Virus record (IMG/VR): IMGVR_UViG_3300045971_000042
Coordinates: 1 to 32,602 of that record
Reading direction: 5' to 3' (one strand)
Length of the DNA stretch: 32,602 nucleotides
From: a virus
The position numbers were made by a program, and so were the translations under genes. The notes under the pieces were generated by a model. The model did not search any database. It worked only from the letters and a program-made list of their open reading frames with translations, and was not told the origin of the DNA. Positions 7,784-17,700 of this stretch are shown piece after piece. Numbering within the stretch: the first letter of the stretch is position 1; every line of letters begins with the position of its first letter.

Positions 7784-9601
7784 TTAGCGTATAAAGGCAC
7801 CTGTTTTGGTCGCAATGTTATACACAAAGTAACTGATAAAGTCACCACCCTGTGTAGGGACATTTGTATTTGTTGTAACTACTGCGGTTGACGATGCTAA
7901 CTCTACGTGTTGTGTCGCAGTTGGGTTAATAATAGCAAAGTCTGAAATGACCATAGTCCCACCGCTGTAAAAGTCTCCTTTTACGTTAACCATTGCACCA
8001 GGTGCGTTAGGTGTTCCCATGTACCAAAATGCTCTCAACTCAACTACGATGTCAACAGTTGCAGGGTAAGCAGCAAGTAAATTTCCTAAATTAATAACTA
8101 CTGCCTCAGCACCAACACCAGTATTATCACCACCCCACTCAATGTATGGTGATGTTGAACCAGATGGCCACTTAGTCTGCTGGCTCCACCCTAAACAGTC
8201 AGCAGTTAAATCGTTTTGCCCAACATTTGGTGTTACTATTCTTGCACGTATGTCCAAGTCTAAACCACTTGAAAATTGGTATGTAATAACTACGTTATCA
8301 GGTGGAGTAGTTAGTTGTGTCTTACCACCCCCACCTGAGTAGTTTATTTGGTAGTGTCCAGTCGATGGTTGAGCTACAGTTATACCAGCAGCAATTGCAC
8401 TCGCACTAGCTGACACTGTATTTGCCATACCTTGACCAGTTAAATAGTCCCAAACAGACCCTGCTGCTTTAGAGTTAGCCGGTAATGAATTAAGCAATTT
8501 AAGTAAGAACGCTGCGGTTGCCATACCACTTATACTACTACCATCGTTATTCGTTACTTTAGATGCGTCTGTTACAGCACCTGGTACTAAAACTGGTGAG
8601 TATGTATTTGCATCTGATGGCAGAGAGAACTCAGATACACCATCTTTGTTTATTGCGCGACATTTAGCAACAAATGTACTTGACGATACAGTATCAACAG
8701 TTACTGATACTGCCGTGTTAAGAGGGAAAGTCAATGCTCCGGCTGGTTGAGTTCTAAGTAGTGTGTATAATCTATCTGCTTCAGACATGGATACATCTGG
8801 TGATGTCCAAAACTCTAAACTTTCCGCCAACCCCGTTACCACAGAGGTAGTAATAGTTACGGATGGTTGTGCTCCGAACTCTACCTTAGTAATCGTTGGT
8901 TTAGTTGGTGCTTGCAGTGACGATAACGGAGTAATGCCATCGCTATCCGTTCTGATGTAACGAGATAGGTTTGATTCGTTGTACACAGATGCATCGTATT
9001 CTAAAGCAGTAATGTTTATCTCGATGTTGCCGTTATCAAGATCTGCTTCACTAACAGTTATTACGCGAAATAGTTTACTGCTAAATCCAAGAGTTGCGTT
9101 TGTAACATCAATCAAGTCACCCGCTTTTACACCTATCTTGCTAAAGTCGGTTGTGAAAGAAATTACTTTATCAACCCGTGATTGTTTTAATTCTATGAAT
9201 GATAATAGCTGTGCTTGAACTGGATTGGTAACTACTTGATAGTTCAAGTTCAAAACATTTTCATACTCATTTGCTAACCTCTCCCCAGATGGAATACTAA
9301 GTTGAATAAAGTCTGTCTTACCCTTCAAGTCCTCATGTGGGTATACGACCTTAACTGTGTTATAGATCTTATCAAGTGGTGTAAGTGTTAATTTTATTGG
9401 TCCGATAATGTTGTCATCGTTAAACGATTGATAAGATGTGCCCGCCTTGTTTATAACTACAGCAAATTTACCTTCGTGTGTATCGTATGTAATCCAACAA
9501 CCGCAGGCTGATGCTAGTATTGACAAGTTATCAAGAACTGATCTGCTTGTATCAATAGCGCCGTTAATTGTGTATCTATTTTCTAAGTATGAAATTCCCA
9601 T
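7784..9601 (-). CDS. J-like tail tip protein, C-terminal part
   Basis: 605 residues corresponding to the central and C-terminal part of J-like tail attachment proteins. Residues 1-60 (ENRYTINGAIDTSRS, then GCWITYDTHEGKFAVVI) and 150-225 (FTTDFSKIGVKAGDLIDVT, then ITALEYDASVYNESNLSRY) are typical of the Phage-tail_3/TipJ family. Fibronectin-like beta domains follow (about 230-330), then a tail with unknown fold. The usual N-terminal portion is missing; it is encoded separately at 12597-13355, with a 989-residue gene between. It has its own ribosome site (AAAGGA), so it is expected to be made as a separate chain. In assembly it should sit at the distal tail end below the tape measure. Confidence 0.75.
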   Translation of the reverse strand: MGISYLENRYTINGAIDTSRSVLDNLSILASACGCWITYDTHEGKFAVVINKAGTSYQSFNDDNIIGPIKLTLTPLDKIYNTVKVVYPHEDLKGKTDFIQLSIPSGERLANEYENVLNLNYQVVTNPVQAQLLSFIELKQSRVDKVISFTTDFSKIGVKAGDLIDVTNATLGFSSKLFRVITVSEADLDNGNIEINITALEYDASVYNESNLSRYIRTDSDGITPLSSLQAPTKPTITKVEFGAQPSVTITTSVVTGLAESLEFWTSPDVSMSEADRLYTLLRTQPAGALTFPLNTAVSVTVDTVSSSTFVAKCRAINKDGVSEFSLPSDANTYSPVLVPGAVTDASKVTNNDGSSISGMATAAFLLKLLNSLPANSKAAGSVWDYLTGQGMANTVSASASAIAAGITVAQPSTGHYQINYSGGGGKTQLTTPPDNVVITYQFSSGLDLDIRARIVTPNVGQNDLTADCLGWSQQTKWPSGSTSPYIEWGGDNTGVGAEAVVINLGNLLAAYPATVDIVVELRAFWYMGTPNAPGAMVNVKGDFYSGGTMVISDFAIINPTATQHVELASSTAVVTTNTNVPTQGGDFISYFVYNIATKTGAFIR

Positions 9602-9610
9602 TTTAATCCT

Positions 9611-12580
9611 TTAAGTTGCAGTTGATACTCGACGAATAAATTTACCGTAAATCCCAGTTGGGTTTGACCAAGACAGTGTTGGGTATGTTGCAGCGTAAAC
9701 TGGGTCCGGGGGGTCAGTATTAAAAAATGACCAAGGTTGAGAATTTGAACTCATTGTATGGCTTACTAGATTCCAGTAAGCCATCTGCATACCTCCTGAA
9801 TAACTTACAGAGCTTGTAGCTATCATGTACCCCAAATTTTGACGTGTAGTTTCATTTGGTATAGTAAGTAACATAAGCTTCGCTTCTTCAAGCGATGGTA
9901 TGTACCAGTCTGAGTACCCGCTAACAGTAGTATTTTTTAAGTAGTTGAAAACATTCCTAACTGCTGGCACAAAATTCGTTAATTCAAAACTTCTCGAATT
10001 AGTATAACCATCAGTTAAACTGTATGTCTGAATTGGTCTATTATTACTAAGGTCCATGTTATACCATAGTGGAGTTTGCCAGTCAAACGATGCTAAACTA
10101 GTGCTTATAGGTAATCTTGAAATTAAATAGTAACCGTTGTACGTTGCGAAGTAATAGCCTCCATTCCAAAAGTCACCAACTGCGACATTAGTTATTGTAA
10201 CTCCAATAGCTACATTAGTTGCTAACACTTTAGTATCTGGGCTTGTTCTTGTTAGTGAAAACTTTAGTGCCCCAGTACCTGCTGTTACTGCCTTAAAATA
10301 GTTTGCTGTATTTGATAAAGCAGAATTAATCGTCGCTGAACTACCCGTAAACGTCATTGTATTACCTGTTTGGTAAATGTTGTTCAGATAAAGTTTACCT
10401 AACGTAGTAGTAGTAATCGTCAGCGTATAAGTTCTAGCCACACTACCTGCATCGCCAACTATTAACCCAGTAAAGTAAAACTTATCAGTTGGGTGAATAG
10501 TAGTATTGACTGGTACTGCGTATGATGCATTAACTAAATTACAAGTGGTGTTAACAAGCATTGTTCCCTGATCATACGTCACTCCGTTAACAACTTTTGA
10601 CTGAGAATAGTTAACTCCAATCGTTCCTGTGTAGTCACGTATTGGTTCCCAGTAAACATTATACTGGTTAAACGAAGTTGTATCACTCTCAGTAATAACT
10701 AACGGCTCGCCCCAATTAGTTACTTGCACTGGATTGGTCCAAGTATTTGGCTTTATTGCCTTATACCATCTAATACCAGTAGCAGCATTACCAACTGTTG
10801 GTGTTGGAGTTGTCTGGAAGAAAGTACCAGTAATAGAAGACATTCTTGTGTCCAAGTCTGTACTCATTCCATGCACACCATCGAAGGTTGGTTGTATAGT
10901 ATCCTCTTGGTAATACAGTCCAAGAGTTACACCCATCTCACCGTGTCTATTCATTGATACTGCTTTTGTGGCTGTGTACTGAGTGCCACCACTAAATGTA
11001 GTACCATTATACGTCCCACCAATCTGCATTGTCTCAGTAAACGAGAATGGTGAAACACTCTCAAAGTCTGGAGTTAACCACAAACTAAATGCAGATGCTG
11101 ATTGCGAGTTAGCAAAGTATTCTGTTAAATTTGCAGGAGCAGAGAAGTTTTTGTAGACCTGAGTGCTTGTAGTGGTCCAAGTATTATCAACAGATAGCAC
11201 ACCAGCAGCAACACTAGTTGATAACACCAATACGTATGCTTCTGTATGGTGTGGTGTTAACGTAGCTAAGTCCATACCAACTGCATTAACTATCGTATCC
11301 TCTGCTATTACTACGGATGAAGTACCACCAGTAAATCTCGATTGACCAGTAAAAGCCACAGTTAGTGTAAATGTATCCCACGATACTAAATTACCATCTA
11401 CGTATTGCTCGTATGTAACGTTTGTGCCAGTATTTGTATCTTTTATTGGGAAAAATCTAAGTGTCGAAAATACAAGATTTACCTGCGCTTGATTTCCAGT
11501 ATAGGTATACGTTCGAGTATCGTTATCCCAACCCACTGGAGTAGCAAATGATTCACCTAAACCTAAATAACCGTCTGGATTTTCAAGTATAAATTTAATG
11601 GTATAAGTAACATCTAAATTCTCTATTATCTGAGGTGGCGTAGTTGGAAACACAAGTGACGGATAGTTCTTAGTAAAAGTCCGTGGTAGACTCATGTTTT
11701 GTATTGACAAGTGAGTGTTTCGTAAAGTAAATTCCTGGTTTACTACTGTCACAAGACCACTGCCTGGGTTAGTTAGTGTATAAGTTAGTGTTACTGGTGT
11801 GGTTACATAATTATACCCAGGTACGAATCGAACATGGTTAAGAGCATCGTTAACAAAATCCTTACACCCGTGTAATGTCAATGTTTTTGCAGTGTTGTCC
11901 CAGGTAATCGTCTGTGGAGTTTCATACGTGCCTGTATAAGTCGCAGACAAAGTTTTAATGAAACCAGAAGTACCTGAAATAACTAGTGTATAATGATAGG
12001 TATCAGAACTCGGTGTCTCTACATCTGTTATTTGTGGTACACCAACTATTATTTGTGGTGAATCCTCATCATAAAAAGTGGTAGTAGGTACAGTTATTTC
12101 TGGCCAATCTTCTAACGTAACTGTAGTAGTCCAAGATTTTTCAACAGTACCATACTTAACTGTTTGTTGTAACACATACGTACCCGTTACATCTTTTCCT
12201 GTTCCGATCCTAGTTAGTTTAAGATAGTCCCACAGTTGTTTTGAATAGATACCTGTTATTGAATACTTCGTAGCAGTTAACACTCCGGACGTAAGAATTT
12301 CTGTGGTAGTCATTGTAAAAATGTCAAAGCCAGCATACGGAATAACAGCGGAAAATGAACTTGGGAAATACGGCACTATTATTTCATAAGTAAAATCAGA
12401 CGGTACTGATTGCATGTACGTTACATCAATCCCCATAGGGATAATAAATGTACTTCCTTCTGGTATAGTTAACGTCTGGTTAGATGGTGTGCTGCTAGAA
12501 AACGTTACAACCGTTGGTCTATCATCCTGGTATTGTACGCTAGTTGATCCGTAATTATTTAATTCGCTAAGTGAGTTCAT
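9611..12580 (-). CDS. large adhesin-like tail protein with DUF1566/lectin-like C-terminus
   Basis: 989 residues, almost entirely beta-rich. Residues about 150-800 hold loosely repeated cadherin- or Ig-like modules with a recurring pattern of W-(D/T)-N..T, a Gly, VN..L..(V/L)RF.P (seen in TWDNTAKTLTLHG and GWDNDTRTYTYTG). The last 190 residues look like an Lcl/DUF1566 domain, a C-type-lectin-like fold: GDFWNGGYY near 798, GYSDWYIPSLEEAKLML near 888, and GKFIRRVS at the end. Such ends commonly bind surfaces. The gene lies between the two halves of the J-like tail tip gene, 10 bases before the C-terminal half and 16 bases after the N-terminal half. It probably forms part of the tail tip or a side fibre. 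The start codon has an AGGA site 10 bases upstream. Structural role is fairly sure; domain assignment is moderate. Confidence 0.6.
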   Translation of the reverse strand: MNSLSELNNYGSTSVQYQDDRPTVVTFSSSTPSNQTLTIPEGSTFIIPMGIDVTYMQSVPSDFTYEIIVPYFPSSFSAVIPYAGFDIFTMTTTEILTSGVLTATKYSITGIYSKQLWDYLKLTRIGTGKDVTGTYVLQQTVKYGTVEKSWTTTVTLEDWPEITVPTTTFYDEDSPQIIVGVPQITDVETPSSDTYHYTLVISGTSGFIKTLSATYTGTYETPQTITWDNTAKTLTLHGCKDFVNDALNHVRFVPGYNYVTTPVTLTYTLTNPGSGLVTVVNQEFTLRNTHLSIQNMSLPRTFTKNYPSLVFPTTPPQIIENLDVTYTIKFILENPDGYLGLGESFATPVGWDNDTRTYTYTGNQAQVNLVFSTLRFFPIKDTNTGTNVTYEQYVDGNLVSWDTFTLTVAFTGQSRFTGGTSSVVIAEDTIVNAVGMDLATLTPHHTEAYVLVLSTSVAAGVLSVDNTWTTTSTQVYKNFSAPANLTEYFANSQSASAFSLWLTPDFESVSPFSFTETMQIGGTYNGTTFSGGTQYTATKAVSMNRHGEMGVTLGLYYQEDTIQPTFDGVHGMSTDLDTRMSSITGTFFQTTPTPTVGNAATGIRWYKAIKPNTWTNPVQVTNWGEPLVITESDTTSFNQYNVYWEPIRDYTGTIGVNYSQSKVVNGVTYDQGTMLVNTTCNLVNASYAVPVNTTIHPTDKFYFTGLIVGDAGSVARTYTLTITTTTLGKLYLNNIYQTGNTMTFTGSSATINSALSNTANYFKAVTAGTGALKFSLTRTSPDTKVLATNVAIGVTITNVAVGDFWNGGYYFATYNGYYLISRLPISTSLASFDWQTPLWYNMDLSNNRPIQTYSLTDGYTNSRSFELTNFVPAVRNVFNYLKNTTVSGYSDWYIPSLEEAKLMLLTIPNETTRQNLGYMIATSSVSYSGGMQMAYWNLVSHTMSSNSQPWSFFNTDPPDPVYAATYPTLSWSNPTGIYGKFIRRVSTAT

Positions 12581-12596
12581 CTATTGTAATCCTGTA

Positions 12597-13355
12597 TTAG
12601 TAGCTAATTGATGCTGGATTTATACCTGCACCGTAACGTGTATTCGTCATAAAATCATAAAGTACATCACCTGGTTGAGTAAGTGAGTTCTTTATCTTAA
12701 ACGTTAACGATGGCACTCCAGTAAATCCTTTCTCTCTGCTGTATGTTACTTCAACAACAGCAAATACATAATCATTCATCGTATACGTATTGTCCCAGTT
12801 AGGTACATGGTCAAATGCGTAACTCATAGACGCAGAATAGCCTGTTGGTGATGTGCTTGACGTTGATCCATCATTATAACATCTGATCTTTACTAACCCA
12901 TTGATGTTTGTATCCACGTTTCCGTTATCGTCAGTAAGCGATGCTGCTGTAATGCCATCTGACTGAAACGCAACTTTAGATTTACCTAAGTAGATCTCGT
13001 CAAATGTAATCGTGCCTGTTGTCGTTTTCTCACAAATAGTAAGGACATAAGTCATCGTTTTTCTATCTGCACTCATCACAGCATCAGTTATGACACCAGC
13101 AACAACCGCTGTGCCGTATACGACTGGTATCTTATTGTCTTGGTTTGGTGGTAGGTTGATTTGTATACCATAATCCATTTGCGCTCGTGTAGTCGTAGTC
13201 GTATTCTTCTTTGCATCAGAAGCAATACTATCTTGTACTTTGTTTAGTGCGTAGCCAGTTACGACTGTAGACAAAATGTTGCCCGCGGTCTTATTAGATC
13301 CGAACCAATCTACTACACCACCAATAGCGCCTGTTACATCATCCCACCAAGACAT
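12597..13355 (-). CDS. J-like tail tip protein, N-terminal part
   Basis: 252 residues. Residues 1-60 include a small amphipathic N-terminus (MSWWDDVTGAIGGVVDWFG). Residues 70-130 contain the family hallmark PPNQDNKIPVVYGTAVVAG, and residues 180-252 contain VVEVTYSREKGFTGVPSLTF and the signature DVLYDFMTNTRYGAGI. In intact relatives this signature is followed by the region that here begins the separate gene at 9601. The chain stops 8 residues after RYGAGI. The two fragments join logically (..NPASISY then LENRYTINGAID..), and both break points carry Ile-Ser-Tyr. Its ribosome site (GGGGT) lies inside the last codons of the upstream homing-endonuclease gene. Confidence 0.7.
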   Translation of the reverse strand: MSWWDDVTGAIGGVVDWFGSNKTAGNILSTVVTGYALNKVQDSIASDAKKNTTTTTRAQMDYGIQINLPPNQDNKIPVVYGTAVVAGVITDAVMSADRKTMTYVLTICEKTTTGTITFDEIYLGKSKVAFQSDGITAASLTDDNGNVDTNINGLVKIRCYNDGSTSSTSPTGYSASMSYAFDHVPNWDNTYTMNDYVFAVVEVTYSREKGFTGVPSLTFKIKNSLTQPGDVLYDFMTNTRYGAGINPASISY

Positions 13356-13357
13356 AG

Positions 13358-13819
13358 TTAGTTACCCCAATAAAATTGATCAGGCTTTTCTATCTGATAC
13401 TGTCGTAATCGAGATAGATTTATACCTAATTTAACAAGAGCTTCAGCTCGAGTTTTAAATTTACCAGCTGGTGTAACCAGTAGTAAATCCTTCTTCCATC
13501 CCAACCCTAATGGTGGTGCTGGGAACCCTTGTTTGATACTTTGCGTATTCTTATTCCATTTCTTAAATTTTCTAGCGTCACTAGTATTCTGATTTCTAGT
13601 AGCACAGTAAATGTTATCTATGTGATAAGGTCCAGTATCACCATACCTGCACATGCATAATTGCTTACCTGACTGAGTTGTTGGATAGTTTTTATCAACT
13701 CCATTTGATAACCACCAGTTATACCATTCATCAAATGTAATCAAGAACTCTCTGCCATGGGCTCTTGCACCTTTACGGTGTGTTTCGTATCTTACAAATG
13801 CTTCGTAATTTTCTCTCAT
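13358..13819 (-). CDS. homing-endonuclease-like protein (paralogue A)
   Basis: 153 residues. Residues 20-80 carry a pattern typical of small phage-borne homing endonucleases: REFLITFDEWYNWWLSNGVD, then CMCRYGDTGPY, N-IYCAT and N-SDA. Residues about 112-150 form a NUMOD1-like DNA-binding segment (VTPAGKFKTRAEALVKLGI). The protein is clearly paralogous to the plus-strand gene at 22113-22571 over its whole length. It is inserted between the DUF2163-like and tail-tip genes, overlapping the former by 4 bases (ATGA), so translation is likely coupled. It lies next to the split tail-tip gene, and homing nucleases often sit beside the site they cut. Catalytic residues are not assigned, so nuclease activity is inferred. 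Confidence 0.65.
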   Translation of the reverse strand: MRENYEAFVRYETHRKGARAHGREFLITFDEWYNWWLSNGVDKNYPTTQSGKQLCMCRYGDTGPYHIDNIYCATRNQNTSDARKFKKWNKNTQSIKQGFPAPPLGLGWKKDLLLVTPAGKFKTRAEALVKLGINLSRLRQYQIEKPDQFYWGN

Positions 13820-14385
13820 ACTTGTGATCCAAAGTTGATTTTGGAATTAGCCAACGAAGGTACTCGATCCATAGACTTGTCTGTTGGGAAGAATAACTTT
13901 TGATCTGCCGGGTTAGTTCTACGACCAGCATTACGCCCAGCAACCATACCAACTTCAGATTTGCAAATGAGGCTGATAGTTGAGGATGCATTTGCACCAT
14001 CTTGATTGTCTGTTATTGAGTAATTGTTCACGATACCTTTAAACTTACCTGTTGGGTTCCCTGCAATACTTAGCAGTGCCTCGTTCGCTGGAGTATAAAG
14101 TCCCCGAATAACTGTAATAGCACTACCTTTAACCGGCAGCGACATAAACTCAGCAAGTGTCTTATTTGGAACACCGTTTAGCGTAATAGTTAGTTCTGAA
14201 TTGTTTAATCTCAACTCTGAACTTGTATCAGTTATACCCATAAAGTATCCCACACCGTCGTATGTTTCACCGTTAATAATCAATGACGATTTATAATCTG
14301 ACATGCGTATAACTGCACTGCCAGGTATCTCTAACTTGACAAACATTACGCTTTGTAGATAGCGGTATAACGATAGATCAACCAT
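13816..14385 (-). CDS. minor tail protein, DUF2163-like
   Basis: 189 residues. The region IRMSDYKSSLIINGETYDGVG (22-42), the middle with LTITLNGVP, and the C-terminal NAGRRTNPADQKLFFPTDKS followed by a D..P..A pattern match the DUF2163 family, which lies between the tape measure and tail tip in many siphophages. Family members are thought to build the tail tip near the distal tail. It is downstream of the 129-residue tail protein by 1 base and overlaps the homing-endonuclease-like gene by 4. No signal peptide or membrane helix is present. Confidence 0.65.
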   Translation of the reverse strand: MVDLSLYRYLQSVMFVKLEIPGSAVIRMSDYKSSLIINGETYDGVGYFMGITDTSSELRLNNSELTITLNGVPNKTLAEFMSLPVKGSAITVIRGLYTPANEALLSIAGNPTGKFKGIVNNYSITDNQDGANASSTISLICKSEVGMVAGRNAGRRTNPADQKLFFPTDKSMDRVPSLANSKINFGSQV

Positions 14386-14386
14386 G

Positions 14387-14776
14387 TTATGCTACCACCT
14401 GTTGAAATACGAATGGGCCATCCCACATCGTTTGGTTACGTGCACCTATCGTCCACTTAGGGAACGATGTGCAAATCACATTAAATGTTTGTCCTGATAA
14501 CCCAGCAGTATTACCTAACCAGGTTGAATACCCGCTGTTACTAAAAGCTATGGTAGTTGTAGTGAAACGATCCACCACCTCAGCGGCTGCAATTAGAGTG
14601 CGTAGTTCAGTCCACGGAATACCATCTGGTAGTTTAACAGTAAAGGTCCATGGCTTACTACCACGAGATACTGCTCGCACAACACCAGAGCGGGTCATAG
14701 TTTGTGCTACTATTGGGTGGCGATCTATTGAGACCTGTTCCGCCCTATCTAAAATCCATTGAAATTCTGTTGTCAT
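14387..14776 (-). CDS. minor tail protein
   Basis: 129 residues, predicted beta-rich, starting MTTEFQWILDRAEQVS. A recurring part is SRGSKPWTFTVKLPDGIPW (38-56), and the end is WDGPFVFQQVVA. It lies between tape measure and DUF2163-like gene, the position of lambda gpM-type minor tail proteins, but I recognise no defining motif. Probably a tail-tip component. It starts 4 bases after the tape measure stop, so translation is probably coupled. Confidence 0.55.
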   Translation of the reverse strand: MTTEFQWILDRAEQVSIDRHPIVAQTMTRSGVVRAVSRGSKPWTFTVKLPDGIPWTELRTLIAAAEVVDRFTTTTIAFSNSGYSTWLGNTAGLSGQTFNVICTSFPKWTIGARNQTMWDGPFVFQQVVA

Positions 14777-14780
14777 AATT

Positions 14781-17700
14781 TTATGCCTTCATACCTTTTG
14801 CGCCCTGCTGCGTAAGAGCGTAGATTAGTGATGGGTCACGTGCTAGCATCTGTGCGAATGAGGATGCATCGTTAGCGTTAATGGTGTAGTATACATTAGT
14901 AACTCCACCACCCTGTGCAGATACACCACTACCCGGAGTAATGTTAGCTGGGCCAGTAATCAACTCAGGTCCTTTCTCACCAACTATACCAAACTTACCT
15001 GCTGGTAATGAACCACCACCAGCAAAGAAGCCACCAAAGAAGTCGCTTATGCCGCTTGTAAACGAACTAATACCATCACCCAAACTAGATAGAACGGATG
15101 TAAGTCCACTATCTTGCTGTTGTGATGATCCACCAAATCCTTGTCTACTTGCGTATCCGGAACTGTATTGTGCTGTGCTTTGATTATCAGAAGCAAATAA
15201 ATCACCAATGCCAGTTATTACACTTGATAATGGACTACCGCTCCCAGCACCGCCTGCACCACTACCAAGGAGTGAACTTGCTGCACTAAATGCACCACCT
15301 ACTCCACTACCTGGCCAGTTAGTAACAAATACTGGTGTACCGTCTTTAGCACCAGATCCACCGCCAAAGATGCTGCTTACTGCACCCATGATACCTGTGT
15401 CTTGTTTTTGTGATGTTGCACTACCTGACGAGCCACCGCCAAACAACGAGCCAATAGCACCCATCAATCCACCAGTGCTGTCTTTCATTCCATTCATCAT
15501 GTTAGCAAATGTTTGCTGTATTTGTGAACGCAATAATGTTTCAAGCATGTCAGCAGCGAACGATTTCCATTCGAACTTACCAGTCTTAGCAAAGTTTACT
15601 AGAACATCTTCCATGCCTTTAAACGATTTGGTAAACAAATCTTCCGCTTGCTTTGCTCCATTAGTTGCTTCATCAACATACTGATTCATTGCCTTGGACC
15701 AGCCAGTGCTAAAGTCTCGTGATTGAGCAATTACTTTATTTGTCTTAGCGATGATACCATCATAGGATGCTGAGATCTTATTTCTTATTTCATTTTCTTC
15801 TTCTGCATTTGCCTTGCGTCCACGAGCAGCCTCGAATGATTTAAGTGCAGCTTCTTGTTCTGATTTTATCTGATACTGTATGTTACTGATACGCTTTTCG
15901 CTATCAGTCATAGTCATTTGTGCTGACTCTTTATCCAAGTCCATTAACTGTTGCTTTGCTTTATCTTGTGCATCTAAGAACGATGATTGTATTGCAAGTA
16001 AACCATTACGTTGTAGCTCAGCCTCTGTAATTGCCTTAGCAGATACTTCAATGTCAGTGTATACTTTCTTTTGATCTTCTAATGCAGAAATTGTTTGTCT
16101 AATTGCAGCAACTTCTTCGCCAGTAATACCTTTCTTTTTAAGTTTTTCTTTCTGATCAGCTATTTGTTGATCAACTTTAAGTAAGTCATTACCTGCTTTT
16201 ACTTCTGCGTCAAACTGTGCAAGCGAAACATCTTGCGCCTCTTTAGTAAGTCCAACATTTTTTATCTGAAGTGCAATGCGTTCTTTAGTAGCGGATAAAC
16301 TATCCTGCATTGCCTTAGTTGTAGCTTTTACCTTTTCTGTTTCTATAGATAACCCAGATACTAACTGAGTTTGTGCCCATGCTTTCTCAGTTGCTGCTTT
16401 TGCTGCTGCCTCTGCCGCTGCTTCTTGTATAGTTCCTGATTGTTCTGTAGTTGTATTATTCTCTTTTTGTGCTGCTGTCGCCCGTTCTGTGGCATCAGTT
16501 ACACCAAGTAAATCTGAAATCCAATTAGAACCGCCACCCCCATTAGCAATACCGTCTTTACCCCATACTGCTTGATAGACTGCTGTCATTGATCCAAGCA
16601 GCAATAGGAATGCGTTTAATGGACCAAGCGCCGCTGCCGCACCTGCTGATAATCTTACTAATGATGCACCCAAACCAGTTGCTGCAACTGATGCACCTCC
16701 CATAGCTGGAATACTTGCTGCCGCTACTGCATCAATACGAGCAATACTTGCTGCCGCGCCCGTAGCTGCGACTGACGCTGCTTCTTCTGCGACTGCTAAT
16801 CTCGCTGTTGCTGCCGTCAATGCGTTCTGAGCCGCTATGGTAACTGTTGATTCAGCACCATTGGCTGCTAACGCTGCATTATACCGTATAGTTGCAACTT
16901 CAACTGTTGTTATAGCTGAGCCAACACGAGCGTATGCACCTGACAAGAATGTGCCTAATGCACGTGATTGATTAACAATTGCCGCAGTAGCGACATTAGT
17001 TGGTACTACTGTTGAACTCATCAACCCAGCAAGCGATCCAACCGCTTTCGCTATCGTACCAAATGCATTGATGGTTGCTGATGTGGCAAATAGCGCCAAT
17101 GCACCAGCTAATACTTCAGCAGTTTTCTTTGCTGCTGCCATTCTATCTGATAAGTCACCTGTGGGAGTTATTAAGTCTATAACAGGCTGTATGATCTCAA
17201 CGAATGCTCCTTTTGTGAGCATCATCTGACGATTTAATTCTTCACTTAGATTAGCAGCCTTCTTTTGTGCTTCGCCAAATGGTGTAAATGCACCGTAAGT
17301 CTCTTCGATTTTCTTTACATAACTATCCCAGTCAAATCCACGAGCAGTCTTGTCAAATAACTCATTTGCTTTTGCTGCTTGCTCAGCACCTGGACCCATT
17401 GCTGCTAATGCTTTTGCAATGTTATAAAACTGTATGTCTAGAGATGCTGCTGCCAGTGTCTGTCCAGATTGACCAATACTCTGAAAAGTGCCGCGTAATG
17501 CATCATTACCTGCTGCCGCGTCACCAACTGCAATCTGCAACTTCTCAAGCATTTTAGTCATGCCGTCGATACTGCCGCTTGAGATGGCTGCTACTGTTTG
17601 CATCTCCATCAAACGGCCAATAGTAACACCTAATGAAGATGAAACATCGTTTAATTCATTTGCTGATTCTAATAGCGACCTAGAGAACTCAATTATTCCT

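Noticed and set aside
9611-9800. Diversity-generating retroelement variable region
   Set aside because: No reverse transcriptase or near-identical template repeat is visible in the window, and the codons are not clearly AAC-rich. Kept only as a possibility under findings.
14941-15684. Pro-rich plus-strand frames opposite the tape measure C-terminus
   Set aside because: Antisense to Gly/Ser-rich repeats of a recognised gene; no start signals.
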